Shown: positions 26,489-39,596, counted from the first letter of the stretch. The stretch is DNA of 64,000 nucleotides from Combretum micranthum (GCA_024138025.1 JAMXBD010001208.1:186001-250000); one strand, 5' to 3'. Notes: a model not told the origin generated them from the letters alone. Numbers and translations are program-made.

Positions 26489-26550
26489 AACTCTGAAGTT
26501 AAGCGTGCTCTAAGCGGAGCAATCTTAGAATGGGTGACCTCTTAGGAAGC
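26489..26550 (+). other. 5S rRNA-like segment in Cassandra A 3' LTR
   Basis: AAGTTAAGCGTGCTCTAAGC and ATGGGTGACCTCTTAGGAAG match the internal control region of plant 5S rRNA. Box C is closer to the 5S consensus here (GGGTGACCT) than in the 5' LTR. Confidence 0.85.
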
Positions 26551-27130
26551 GGTGGCACAAAAAGGACAAAACCGTGCTGCATGTGGCCAAAGCGGACAAT
26601 ACCTCGGTAGGTAGAGTTTTGAGTCATTACACAGTGCCTCTAATGTCCTAGTTGTACTTGAGGGTCAGTTTACCTAGCATTACGATCTTTGCCTAAGGTG
26701 GCCTAAGGGCCTAAGGGCGTCCCCTTCGTTGTGGTGAAGCCTAGGGTGGCAGGTTGTGACAAAGAACATTGTGAATTTCTTCATCAATTACTTTATTCCT
26801 CTTCAACATCATCTTCATCACTTGAGTTGGAACATGGCCTTTTGAGAATTGTTTCCTTTCTTTGAACTTCCTGATTGCTCCATGCATCTTAAAGGCACCT
26901 TTAATAGTTGGCTCAAATCACAAGCTTTCACTATAGCAATCCTCTCGGGCTCCCATTTTCAAAAAAAGGACCCAAGACTTTTTCAAATAATATCAACAAT
27001 TGTAAAGTTTTTGACAAGAATTGCCAATTGATTCGAGATATTTTTTCTTATCTAGCATGTAAGGCTACAAGTGAATCAAGATTACTTGTAAGCTACTTAA
27101 TCTTAACTTGATGATGACTTAAATTTAACC

Positions 27131-27545
27131 CAGATGCAATTGAGTCGAGTTCGAGTTTGAGCTACTCGAATTACTATCAATTTCGAGTTGAAGTTTTAAA
27201 ATACTCAATTCGAGTAACTTTTGCACCTACTCAGGTTTTTTATTTAAAAAAAAAAATTACAAACTTTATGTTTTTCCTATTTTTAAAGCTCATTTTTGTA
27301 CCTTTTCCCCTTTATATCTAATGGTCCACATTTATGATATTTAAGATTAAGTTAACTCAAAACCTATTTTATTTCCAAATCCCATTTATTTCTTAGTTTA
27401 ATTAATTTTTATAAGAATAATCAAATCTAATCAAGTTGAACTTGAGCTTATTGAGTATAAATTTGAGTTAAGTTCGAATTTAACAAATAAAACTCGATCA
27501 AGTTCGAGCTAAGCTTAAGCTTTGGATTTTAAGTTTTTCATTCGA
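27131..27545. repeat. TCGAGTT/AACTCGA-rich element inside gag remnant
   Basis: Both ends are filled with degenerate GAGTTCGAG and CAAGTTCGAGC words around an AT-rich centre. This layout resembles the hAT-like miniature elements elsewhere in the window, but no terminal repeat or target duplication could be fixed. Confidence 0.4.
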
Positions 27546-27879
27546 GTCGAGTTCAAGGTTAGTACTGTATCGCATTAACTTGTTCATAGCTCTATTGGGA
27601 TCCATTTCATCAATTAAATCATTTGACGACATTTTGAATTTTTCAAATTCTCCATAGAATAAGCTTATTTTAGTGGCCCTTACTCTAATGGTTCCTGCAT
27701 ATGTATTTTCCAAATCATCCAATATTTGTTTAATGAATATACGTGTACAAACTCTACTAAATCGTTTTTATTCATGCCACAATATTATATTCATGGTAAT
27801 TTCATTTAATCGAACTTTTTCTTTATGGCTTTGGTACAATTATATCCATCTTTCTCTTATATTACAGTAGATCCATTTT

Positions 27880-30800
27880 TATCTATATTCCATAATGATA
27901 AATTTTAAGCTTTCAAAAATATATATTTTTTCTTATATTTCCAACAATCATAATTATTTTCAGTTAAAGTAGATAATCTATTTATTGCTCTAGACTAGAT
28001 TTAATGGTGATACCAATTATAAAACCAATTCAATACCTAAGATAAAACTCAAGGGTTGGATCGGGTTTTAGAGCCAATTTGTCCATTTTTGAGAATGAAT
28101 GCCAAAATATTGCAATGTAAAAAGTAACAAAAAACAATTGGCCTATGGCAATTAAAAACAATTTTTTTTTTACAATTTACAAACAATCAATTGCCTTGAT
28201 AGCCCTTCCCTCTCTCTTTTGAATTTATACATATGCGAGTGTGTTTCCACTTTTATTTTACATTAAATTATATAAATTTAATATTATTTTACCTAACTAA
28301 CTATTTACAAACCAATCAATATGGACAAATACCTCCATTTGTAACTAACATAAATTAGTAAACTTAAATCACATATTTATTAAGAGTTTTGATAAAATAT
28401 AAGTAACCTTGTTATAATTTTCCCTTTATAAATTGGATTTTCTCTTAGTTATTTGTTATATTGCATAGGAGACACCATACTTTTTTTTTTCAACTCCCTA
28501 ATATTATAGATATATATGCTATTTTGTGGTTTATCTTTCCTAAAATAAGAAAAAAAAAAAGTGACACAAATTAGATACCTTTGAACATAAAAGAAGAAAT
28601 CAAATTAAACTCAACATATGCATTACTTTGAGAAAAAAGAAAAGCAACCCATAGCTGTTAAAGTTGGAGTTTTTCATTTAACAATTAGAGAATAAGGTTA
28701 TATAGTTGGTAAAATAAAATAAGATATTAATGAAACCACAATTCATGACGAATTTATTAGGAAATAATCTAATAATATGTTACAGACATAATAAAAAACA
28801 CCAATATACCATTATTCTGCTTCATGGTTTGACCATCTTGTTAGATTTCATAGGTCTATCACAAAAAAATATTTGAAAAATTGTAATAAATAGCTATATT
28901 TTGTACTTTTTATCTGGAAGAAATAAAAATTCCATAAAGTATTATTATGCAAATAAAATACAATGTTGGAATAAACATTAAATTTCTATATACAATAATT
29001 CTGTCATTTTATGTGTGAAATTAAAGCACCATAAATAAAAAGGAATGCGAAATACCTGAATTGCTATGGAAAATTCTTCTTTTAAAAATCTTTTAGTACT
29101 TGAATTTAAAGTAATGTCTACTCTTGATTTTTCTTGCCATGGCATATGAGAAAAGCATAAGAAAAAAAAAATTTTACTACTTATATGGAGGACCTCAATG
29201 ATATTTATAGCTTTTATATTGTTTTTTCTTATTATATATCAAATAAGTAAAGTAAAATGTCTTGGTTTCAACATATTAAGGCTTATACCGAAAAGCCCAT
29301 AAACATGAGTTTAAAAAAGTCATAAAAGTCCATATTTAAAAAATTGTATTACCACTAATAACAGAATGATCACTTCTATTCAACAGAATATTGTTCACTT
29401 AATCCATCAAATATATGGCAGCAGTCACTACCATGGTTGGACTTAATCAATGTACTTGCTTTTATTTGTCTCAGTTCCCAAGTAAGAGCAAAGTTGCAAT
29501 TTTGCAAGGTTAGACTTAATCAATGCACTTGTTTTTATTTGTCTCGGTTCCTTGATAAGATCAAAGTTTTAATTTTGCAAAATCAGGTTCAAAGGTATTG
29601 TTTGACTTCCAATTAACTTCGAATTCATGAATTTGATTTCTTACTCAAAATAATTAGTTTTCTAGATCATTTTAATTATGATGTGAATGCAAAACCAATT
29701 AACAAGTTAAACAAATCAACATCTCTCATGTCATATTTAGTATTGGATCTAAAATCGAATCGCAATTCTAGGTTCCATTCCATTTATCATGTTTGAATCC
29801 ACTTTTAAAAACCAAAATTATGATTCCAAAGAATTCACGATTCCGACTTTGAAAAGAAATTTAATTCTAGAGAAAGTAAAATCGCGATTTCATTCTAACT
29901 TTATTAATTGCATGAAAATTTTATAATAAATACACTCTATAGCCATTTCATTCTATATACATTTCCAAGATATGAATGGATTTGTAATTCTGAAACCCAT
30001 TCCATTCCATTCTAAAGTATTCCGACATACCAAGGTGACATTATAGTGTTCCAGTGCATGAATATAGATAATCTTCATAAAGATGTAAAATATATAATGC
30101 ATAAAATTCTAAAATGTTTAAGCTATCATATTACATATTTTGTAGTTTCATTACCTGATCAAGGCTTTAATTCTACACACAATTACTCTAATACCACTTA
30201 TTGGAACAAGGAGTAAGGACAATAAAAATAAAATGAAATGACTCTGGAATCGTACCTTAATCTGTAGGGAAGATTATTCTTGTGAGAATCTTTTAGTCTT
30301 TCAGTCTAAAATAGTATTTGCTCTTGATTTATCTCATTGATAGAATGATAGTGAAAATGAATGTATAAAAACCTCTCACTACTTAAAAACCTTAAATATG
30401 AGTTAAAAAAACCTTTCTCACCAATAATCCAATCATTACTTTGGCAGGTTTAATTCTGTAAACTGAAAAAAAAAAAAGGGGGTTTACTATATATAATTAC
30501 TTGATATGTTGGGCTGGAAAATTATAATTTAATAGTTTTACAAGAAACACATAACTTTTTCTTTTTCTTTTTCCTTCCATACGTATAAAATTCCCAAGTC
30601 AAAATAATAAAAATAAAACAAATAATAATTTAATGAATGGATACAATCATACAAAACATATTTTATTACAAAACTAAAACAAAACAAAGATAAAAAATTG
30701 CATTCTTACAATTTAACGATTATATGCCTTGGTAAACCATCTCCACTGTTGTAAATAGAACTCATTTTTTTCTCATATTGCACTAAGACCAGTTTTCAAA

Positions 30801-33640
30801 TATAAGATTAGGCAATGCTTATATACACACATGGTAAATCGTCACATTCAATCGTTCTAGACTAAGGCGATCGTCCTTTTTCTTAAATTGGTTAACCTAT
30901 TCCTTTTTCTCTTATCACATTCAAAACCAAGAGAACCATCAATGGAGAATTTGAGATAATAATAACATGCCTTATCTAATTTTATATAGGTCTCTACAAA
31001 ATGGAATAAAAATGGTGTTATAAAGATAAGCTTAGTTATGGGTTGAATCAATTGTCCGACTTTGAATTGCAATGTGTTATGCTTGGGAAATAGAATGCTC
31101 TACGAAAACTTGGAGAATTGCCATAAACCCATACTATTAAGATTTGGACCCTTAGAATTGACTACATACTTTGGAATTCTAGACTTTGAGAACTCGCATC
31201 ACATTGTAAAAACTTGGACCTCTAAAAACCACATCACACTTTAAAAGTTAAGATTCCTATCCACACTTCCAAAGATCAGTCTCATAGCTACATCATGGGT
31301 TCTTACTTTCAATACCTAAAATCATGGGTGCATTGACATGCATATGTTTGAAACCTAAACTCATGAGTACACCAAAGTTCTAGACTTTCAACTCCAACTC
31401 TTGGGGTTTTGTTCCAAATGACTTTGTGTTTTGTGAGTTCAATTGACTTTTCACTTTAAATTAAATCGTGTATATTATATGATTATTTATTCTATTAGAA
31501 GTTAAGAATATATGTGGCATGACATTTGTATTGTTTGCATTTATAAGGCAATTCTTACATGTTTGGTTTTGTTGACCTTGTTTGAAATTTTCTTCTTTTT
31601 CCTTTTTTTCCCCTTCCATTGAACATTAAAAGGTCATATAAATATTAGGAGAGCATGTTGCTCTCAAAGCATCCAGATCCCTAGCGTCGGATTTAATATA
31701 CATAAAGGAACCTAGAATAGAATTATGATTTGGGATTTTATTTCCATTTCTATATTTGGATGCATTTTTAAAAGTTAGAATCATATTAATGAGCCAATGA
31801 ATGGTGATTACATTCAATCCTCATTAAATATTACTATTACATTACCCTTTTATTCCATTACACATTTATTATATTCACATTTATCATCAAGGATATTTTT
31901 GACAAATAAGCAATTCCATGTCATTTCATTCTCATTAAATATAACTATTACATTCACCTATTTAACATTTTAAACATTTATTATTGATGATATCTTTAAA
32001 AATAGCATGACTCCATTTCAATTCTGATGGATTCTTACATATTAAACATGACACAAAGACCTTTTTCGCTCACAAATGAGCACTTTAAAGGCCTTTTTTT
32101 ATTTTTTCTATGTATATAAAAAAAAAAATCGCTACTTTAGCCCTAAGTCCTTCCAACTAAATCCTTACAACTTTTTAAGATTTTATTGGTCTCATATACT
32201 TTTTACATAAATGCTCTTATTTCTTTTCCAAGTGATGTTAATGTAAATAATAACTTATAAAATTATTTAAGAGTAGATTAAATGAAAATGGAAAATATCC
32301 ATAAAATACTTCATTTATTAATATTTAATTTATTATCATCCAAAATATAATTAATAAAATTTAAATTTAATAATTGATAAATCAATGGTTAGAAATTGGA
32401 ATGCAGGAAACAATTTGTTGTTGCAATTGCAATCGCTAAAATAGAAAACAGAATGTCCATATAAGAAACCCTAAAATCCATAAAAATTAAAAAGTAAAAT
32501 TTTGATAAAAGATTTTATGCCAAGAATCTCAAATGCCATGCTCTGAACCACACTGAGGATTATAACTCTTGAATATGGGGAGTGAAAATGTAGTTAAAGA
32601 AGGCAAAAAGGGGTAAGGTTGCTCTATACGTAGGCTACAGGAACTGATTTATGAGAATTAACTATTATTCTTCTGTGTGTAACTAACTGTACCGGCCACG
32701 CTGTATTTTAATGCAAGCAAGCCGATGTTGACTTTTTTTTTGGGGGGTCGAATGATGTTGACTTTAAGAAGAGAAGGATTGAACACACTGGTTTTAGTCA
32801 AAATTAGACTGCCAAGATTTTCAACATCCAACTTTAGAATGAGTTGACGGGGAAAAAGAGTAAAAAAAAAAAAAAAACCGTTATGTATGCTTTGTATTTG
32901 CATTCTAATATGTTTTTATAACTTATCTATATTATATATGTATCATATTTTTTTAAGTAAAACTATTATTTTATATTTATATTTAATAATTATCTGTTTA
33001 AAAATAATAAAAATATGATATAAGAATGATCGGAATATGATGAAACAAATAAACTCATTCAAGAGTTGATGGTTTTGTTAACAAATGTTTTGGATTTTTA
33101 TGACGAGTTTTATAAAAAAGTTTTTATGAATTTTATATCAGTTACTCGTTCTATTAAAAAAATAAATGAGAAATTTTTATTTCATATTTTAATAATTACC
33201 TAGCCATTTATTGACATTTTTGGATTGTTAATATATATATTTTTCCAGAAAACAATCGAAAAACTTTTATATAACAAAGGTTCTTTACTTTGCCAAACTA
33301 TGAAGGTTTTCTTTTGGAAAAAAGTAAAAAAGAATCGTGTTCCTAGGCGTGACAAACAACGTACGAAGTTGCCTCTGCCAACTTTTGGAATGATAAACGG
33401 CCGAAATAAACTTTTGGAATTATGATGCATACCTGTGGCCGTAACCTAGTAATTATAGCAAGATCAACAACCTGCAAAACGGGGAAAAAAAAAACATCTA
33501 TTTTAGATTCGACTATCCTTAAACTAAATATAGGTAGTTTAATATTATAATCACAATTGGATAGGATTTTCAGGATTAAATAGTTGCCGATACCATAAAT
33601 ATTTTCATAAAAAACCTATTAATCTATAAGTAGAGATAAT
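27880..33640. other. AT-rich region without genes
   Basis: No protein, RNA gene or complete transposon is recognised. It includes poly-A/T runs, a 73-bp tandem duplication at 29435-29580, and two stretches with repeated ATTCCATTCC-like or CATTAAATATTAC words (about 29740-30030 and 31700-32040) that may be old miniature elements. Confidence 0.6.
29435..29580 (+). repeat. Tandem duplication, two 73-bp copies
   Basis: Copy one 29435-29507 and copy two 29508-29580 are aligned end to end without gaps, both starting GGTT-GACTTAATCAATG and ending AATTTTGCAA, with scattered substitutions. Confidence 0.88.
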
Positions 33641-34133
33641 GTCATAAATTATATATAAATTTTAGTAAAATATACGATTATGGATCTAAATTTTGAAACG
33701 ATCAATTTAGTAATTAATTTAGTACTTGAAATTTTTTGAAATTAATTAATTTAGTACCTAAAAGAATATAGCAAAAGTATTATCGGTGTGCACGAAAAGT
33801 ATTTCTAGATATTAAATCGATGAATTTTAAATTTTAAATATTAAATTAATCGATTTCTAAATTTATGTACTTAATTATATATTTTGTTAAAGTTCAAAAA
33901 TCATTAAAAATGACATTTACCCTCATATGAAAAAGTGTTATCTTGCAACTTGTTTTTCTTTCATGTATAGTATCCTATTTTTTTCTTTTTATATAGATAA
34001 AATGAAAATCATGTTAAAGTCTCATTCACACACGCTTCTCTTTCTTGTGCAATGTCCACTAAGCACACGATTAGGAATTTGCGATGGTAGATGTATTATC
34101 ACTGGGCATGGTATCTGTATCATAATTATATTA

Positions 34134-34537
34134 TAGGTAAATTATACCGGAGGATATTAATATTTGGAGATAGGTTTATATAATGTATTAATGTCTTAAG
34201 TGGTTAAAAAGAGCTATCAACATTTTACAAAGTGAATCAAATAAGGTATCAATATTTCATAAAGTAAATCAAATGATGTATCAATGTTTTATAAAATTCA
34301 TTTAAGTTGTCAATATTTTAATTAATTTTCAATTAAATTTTCTAAATTTTCATTCTATTAATACCTTATCTGACTCACTTAGAAAACCGTTGATACATTT
34401 TTTAACTACTTGAAACTTTAATATCTTAAATAAGTTTATCTCCAATCATTTATTCATCTTTTAAACCACTTGAAATGTTAACACCTTAAATAAACTCACA
34501 CTCTCAAAATGTAATACCTTTTGATGTAATTTACCTA
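34134..34537. mobile_element. Miniature inverted-repeat element with long terminal repeats
   Basis: The 404-bp element is flanked by TTATATTA (34126-34133 and 34538-34545). It starts TAGGTAAATTATACC and ends GTAATTTACCTA; reverse-complementing the right arm shows similarity to the left for about 80 bases, including the AAGTGGTT-AAAA block. The 8-9 bp duplication and long arms suggest a hAT- or Mutator-type miniature element. Both target and element are AT-rich, so exact edges are slightly ambiguous. Confidence 0.68.
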
Positions 34538-34778
34538 TTATATTATATATTATTTAATACTTGAAAAAATATTTTGTGCATGCTAACAGTATCTCAATAT
34601 AAGTCTTTTTAGATATTAAATTGATTAATTTTAAAGTTTTTTAGAAAATAAATTAATCAATTTTAAAGTTTAAGTATCTAATTTTAATTTTTTGACAAAG
34701 TTAAAGTATCATTTGTGACATCATCCCCATACTAAATTACTAATCTTTTAGATTTTTGTAAAATTATCTGTTCATTCC

Positions 34779-34805
34779 CGTGTGTGTGTGTGTATATATA
34801 TATAG
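34779..34805. repeat. Alternating GT then TA microsatellite
   Basis: An uninterrupted purine-pyrimidine alternation: a GT run continuing directly into a TA run. Confidence 0.8.
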
Positions 34806-35280
34806 TTTATTATTTTACTTTACCAATGAAATAATAAGTCTAGTAGAAAAGACAAAATGCATAATTTAAACGGATAGAGTAGCTCTATACCAATCGGCAA
34901 CATGCATTTATAAGATAAATCATACATATGATCCTAGAAATTTTAAAAATTGTGCAGATCCAACTACTTTAAAATTCTATTACTAACCTCTTGCGAAACT
35001 AGCATGGCCATCTGTGTAAAAACTCTAATTGCTATGAATATACGTAAATGCTCATGTGATATGTCGTTAAATATATTGAATTAACTAATGTAAATAATGA
35101 TAAACTAAAAAATGTGGGAAAAAAAGCTGAAAATTATGAATTTATTCGAAAAATTGCAAACAACCGTTGTTGGAGAAAGTAAGAGCAAGACGTGACTTAT
35201 AGTTATATCAGAGAGAGGCACACAATCCCATAAGATTGGTAGCCATCCACTGCTAAAGATAGGTCGTAAAACTCATTTAT

Positions 35281-35891
35281 TATAATACCCCTTAAGTATA
35301 AGGTAGTGAAACTTCAATCATCGAGATGCCTTTAGATGTAATAGTTCGAAGTTTATAAAAATTATAAAGTTAAGTGTGCTCAGTAGGAAACACTATCGGG
35401 ATGGGTGATCTCTTAAGAAATACCTAGCACAAATGACAAAACTATGAAACATTTCGTTAAAGCGAACAATACCTCAGTGAGCCAAGTTCTAGATTGTTAC
35501 AGGTGGTATCATAATACTTTACCAATTAAAAGAAAAAAGTGCCTTAGAGCAGGGGCACCTCATAAGTCTGTAAGGAGCAACTCTAGTGTTCCTCTTGCCT
35601 GATGTGGTTCTGGATTTGTGTAACAAAATTAATGAGGACATCAGTTTTATAAGTGGAGGAAATATGTAATAACCCTCCAATATAAGATAATGGAACTCTA
35701 ATCATCAACGCGCCTTTTAGTATAATGGTTTAGAGTTTATCAAAATTCTAAAATTAACTAGTTAAGCGTGCTTGGTGAAGCATTCCAAGATGAGTAACCT
35801 CCCGAGAAGTAGCTAGCATTAAAGACAAAATCGTGTAGTATTTTTACCAAAGCGGACAATACCTTGGTGGGTGAGATTACGAGTCGTTGCA
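35281..35891 (+). mobile_element. Cassandra TRIM retrotransposon, copy B
   Basis: The 5' LTR is 35281-35501 and the 3' LTR 35665-35891. The left LTR begins TATAATACCCC (expected TG changed to TA); the right begins TGTAATAACCC and ends GTCGTTGCA. A TGGTATCATAA primer-binding-like site follows the first LTR, and GTGGAGGAAATA precedes the second. Flanks TTTAT and TCTAT differ at one base, consistent with an old 5-bp duplication. The LTRs are shorter than those of copy A and more diverged from each other, so it looks older. Confidence 0.85.
35360..35420 (+). other. 5S rRNA-like segment in Cassandra B 5' LTR
   Basis: AAAGTTAAGTGTGCTCAG and CGGGATGGGTGATCTCTTAA recall box A and box C of 5S rRNA, with several changes. 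A matching block in the 3' LTR lies at 35744-35810 (GTTAAGCGTGCTTGG), with about five extra bases before it. Confidence 0.75.
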
Positions 35892-35930
35892 TCTATAATA
35901 ATTAGTTAAACGTACTAGCAATAGTAACAC

Positions 35931-36408
35931 TAGGGATGTAAACAAGGCAGGTTTGGGATGGGTCATTTCAGAACCCGAACCAGACCTGATTGTATGAAGA
36001 ATGTCCTAGAACCCGACCCGACCCGATTTTAGGGAACCAGAACCCGACCTAAACCCAACCCGATTTTAAGAAACCGATACTAGTAATTTTAAATGTTAGG
36101 AAAAATAATTTAAAAAAAAAAGAAAAATCAATCAATTATCCTTACTCATGAGAGTAAATAGATTTATTTATATCTTATCATGTGACTCAATACATAAATA
36201 ATAACAAAAGGATTATATGAAAAATATCATTCAACTAATAAACAAGTAGATTTCTTAAACTAAAAATTTTAATTTTTTTTAATTATACCGGATTGGGTTT
36301 TCCCATAGGTTAAGAGAACAATCAAAAACCCGATCCTAAACCCTATAGGGTTTTTAGCAGGGCGAGTGGTCAGGTACCCTATAAGGATGCGCCTCGGTTG
36401 CATCCCTA
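35931..36408. mobile_element. hAT-like miniature element related to the 20.9-kb copy
   Basis: It starts TAGGGATGTAAACAAGG and ends CCTCGGTTGCATCCCTA. The flanking AGTAACAC (35923-35930) and AGTAATAC (36409-36416) differ at one of eight positions. Ends carry AACCCGACC and ACCCTATAGGG words around an AT-rich core. It lies just 40 bases right of Cassandra B. Confidence 0.75.
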
Positions 36409-36453
36409 AGTAATACAATTAAAGATATTTTCCTGTTTTCAAATTTCTATTTT

Positions 36454-38536
36454 TGTTGGATTCTCTACAAAGAAGTTTTGACGATGACAGACGTATAAAG
36501 AAATTACTAATAAGTTTATTAAGTGTGTAGATTTAAGATATTGAATAAAATGAAAAGTATCATGGTACTAGAGAGCATAGTTGTCAAAATCATGACTTTA
36601 CTCATATGATTCTACGAGTTTATGATTTTATAATGTCTTATCGAGTTCATTTGTGGGTATACTTGTTTTTTGATAGAATCTTATGATTTTAACCGAATTT
36701 ACTGATTCTACCTATTTGAGTCAAATAAGCTAAAACATAAAAAAAAAAAATACAATTGTGTGTTTACAAGCTCATCAACTATTATAAATTAGGATGATGT
36801 ATCTTTTTTGTTGTCATTTTTATTTGATTTTCACACACTCCTTCAATCTTTTCCCTCTCTCCCTCACCAAAAACCCCTGTTATACTTTTATAGATTTCAC
36901 TCAAGCTAAGTAATAGTTAAAAAGTTTACAAAAAAAACTTATTTATTTAATTTATATAATTAAGCATTTAATAAGTTGAAAATTTTGATTCTTCTTCAAT
37001 TTATTACTTATTTCAAACAAGACAATAGAAAATAAATTAATTTTGACTCTATTAACTGTTTTTTTATATATGTTATATCATGGGTTAATAGTTATTATGA
37101 AAATAACAACTTAATTTCTTTATTTTTTTTACATCTATTATATGTTATAAGTTTTCTACATCTTTTATAAGCATTTTTATTATTTTTCAAAACTATTTTG
37201 CAAAGATTGTAGAAACTTACGTTTCTACGTGTACATTCCGATTTTACTGACCCTCTAACGATTCTACATAGAACTGCGAGTTTAATAACCTTGCCACAGA
37301 GAACTCTACATAGTATACTGAAAAGAACAAAAGAAGTTAATTTTTACCTAGAGGAAACTTCAGAGAGTAGTCTAGAAGTGATGAGAAAAATAGCAACCCA
37401 TCCATAGAATCTTCAAACGTGTTTTAAACATAGATTAATTATGATTCTAAGACCCAGCTTCAAAAGATGAATATATTTGGATAATATATTCGTATGTTTC
37501 ACTAAGTAGGAATATAAAAACATGGGGATTAAATAAAGATCTTTAATTTCATTAAAGTTTATACATCCATGAAGATTTTTGTAGATTTAAATTAAATGGA
37601 GGCTCTAGCGATTCTTTTATGTCAGATTTGTGAAGACTTTTGCTATTTAGATTTAGGAAACTCATAAAGACGCAAAGAGAGAAGACAACAAACATATATA
37701 AGAAAAAGATTCACAGCTGTAACTTTCCTATTTTTGTGGGATATCAAGTGGACAGTTGAACATTTGTTTTGGCACAAGTTTTATCCAAGTCTACATAGAT
37801 GTTTCAAGATGAGATAAGATCAAATTTACTACCAAAGATTAGGAATCAATTCAGAACAATTTTTTTAAATTTCAAATCAAGTTTAACATAAGAAGAATCA
37901 AAGTATCAACCGAAATATCAAAGGAAACCTATCATGTTTTATAGCAACAAACAGCTTATGAAAGTTGAAGAAGTCAAGCTTAAATATCCGAAAGATTCAA
38001 ATGAATTACATAACAAGACATATTGCTAAAAACTCTATAGTCAACACTCTGGTTTGATTTGTGCTCATATAGCTTTGATGCAAGTCCCTTTGATTTTTGT
38101 TCGTTCCATTATTTGGAGAATGGACCATAATGTGTCGTTTGTTTGAGTTGTGTTACAAATAGACTCTACAATCAATGATAGCTTAAGAAGAAGTTAAGGA
38201 GGTTGAGGAGAGTGAATTGTGACTATTTGTAATCAAACTTTGATTAGATTAGTAGAACATACTCGTGTGGATTACGGGGTCTTAGCTTGTAGCTAGAAGA
38301 GTAGGCGTAGGCATATAGCCGAACCAATATATATCACTTGTCTTAGCTTTTCTTTCCTCTACCTATTTTAATTTTGTGCATCTTGCATTTATTGTTTTAA
38401 TTGATCATATTGCATACATTAATTTCACGTCAAATCAATTAAGTAATCAAGGGGTTTTTGGATTTGATTGAAAAAGTTCTGATTTTTTAAGTAATTAATT
38501 TAACCCCCATTCTTGGTTATATATTTGATACAAACA
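36454..38536 (+). mobile_element. SIRE-like Copia LTR, apparently solo
   Basis: It starts TGTTGGATTCTCTAC, followed by TTTTGACGATGACA, and ends CCCCCATTCTTGGTTATATA to AAACA, the pattern of SIRE-type LTRs. An internal block at about 37450 (AAGACCCAGCTTCAAAAGAT, GAATATATTTGGATAAT) recurs in the LTRs at 58492 and 60530. No gag or pol adjoins it. The flanking bases do not form a clear 5-bp duplication. Confidence 0.65.
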
Positions 38537-39596
38537 AATTCCTTACTTAAAAATGCTATATATATATATATATTTATACACAATCAATTAATATTACATT
38601 GGATTAAAAATTTGCTGTCGGCAAAAAAAAAAAAAATTCAAAAGATCTAAGTATTGGATTATAAAAATTAGGAACAAGTTGTAAATTTTGATGGTTTTTC
38701 GGAAGTTTTAATTTACCTTAAGTCTTATTAAGCAATACTTAAAAAAACTAAACTAAAAACACTAGTCATAAATAGAAAAAAAAATTTTAAATGCTAATCA
38801 ATATTGCATATCACTAGTATAATAAGGAAAGTAATACACATCACATGTGTCAACAGTCTTATGGTTTAATGACATCTTCTCTAATCTTTTAAGTGAAGTA
38901 CCAATTTTGATTTCTCCTCTCATTGTAATAGTAAAAAATAAAAATAAAAATGCACATCACATATATAATGGTAAAAACAAAAAAATGTATCAATACTACT
39001 CTGGGATAAACATACTAAAAGAATTTATTTCTTTTTTAATTTTTCATTAGTTTTAGAACAATTTTTCAAAATTCATTTTAAATCCAATTTTTAAAAAATG
39101 TCAAAACAATATAAATAAGTCCACAAACATATATGGGCATGTATATTTAAATTTCAGGTTTATATATGATTTTGGGTAAAATGTAAAAATATCTTCTAAA
39201 TTTTAAAGATGACATGAATTGACTCTTTAAATATTAAAATTTCGATTTTTAATCTTCACAACTATAAATAATTTATAAATGAATCAATTTTATATATTTT
39301 TGTTTAAAAAATTTACTGTTTTAGGTTTATTTTTTTATACAAATTTGTGTATGAAAAACATACAAATGTGTATGAACGTGATAGGAAAAAGGATGAGCTT
39401 GACTTATTTATTAATTATTTATATTTCTAGAGTTAAAAATCATATTTCTAAAGTTTAGAGGTTAATATGTGCTAGAGTGTTTTTTGCATTTTCCCATGTG
39501 TTTTTATAATATATTTTTTTATTGTTAGTTGTCCTTATATTTTTAAATGCATAATTGGTTTGGTGGAGTCTGTCTTAATACGACACTGAGGGCGAT
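38537..39596. other. AT-rich region upstream of PMK
   Basis: No gene is recognised. A short TA run occurs near 38560-38575, and several AT-rich repeat-like words are present. Confidence 0.6.

Larger units (their letters stand above)
25968..26761 (+). mobile_element. Cassandra TRIM retrotransposon, complete copy A
   Basis: The 794-bp element is flanked by AAGAA (25963-25967 and 26762-26766). The 5' LTR is 25968-26333 and the 3' LTR 26410-26761; both start TGTGATACCCC and end in ACA. After the 5' LTR comes TGGTATTAGAGC (26336-26347), one change from the tRNA-Met primer-binding site, and before the 3' LTR a GGGGGAG polypurine tract. There is no coding capacity, as expected for terminal-repeat retrotransposons in miniature. 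Each LTR holds 5S rRNA-like sequence, the hallmark of Cassandra. It sits inside a Copia gag remnant. Confidence 0.92.
25420..27870 (-). pseudogene. Copia (SIRE-like) gag remnant interrupted by Cassandra and another repeat
   Basis: Read from high to low coordinate on the minus strand. About 27722-27590 encodes DDLENTYAGTIRVRATKIS then GEFEKFKMSSND, the retrotransposon gag (UBN2-type) segment. About 26840-26780 gives an acidic stretch (CSNSSDEDDVEEE). About 25960-25770 encodes a basic stretch then YFKGNKFRHMQQCC, a CCHC zinc knuckle that has lost its first two cysteines. About 25690-25560 gives KLTNGENNYDTLIRK, a known position in SIRE-type gag. Stops and frameshifts are frequent. Domain order matches one gag split by the repeat at 27131-27545 and by Cassandra at 25968-26761. 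Confidence 0.68.

Noticed and set aside
26048..26550. Possible 5S rRNA genes
   Set aside because: Only the internal control region is present, inside LTRs; the gene ends are missing and box sequences are mutated.
36449..38541. Target duplication for the 36.4-kb LTR
   Set aside because: Flanks ATTTT and AATTC do not match.
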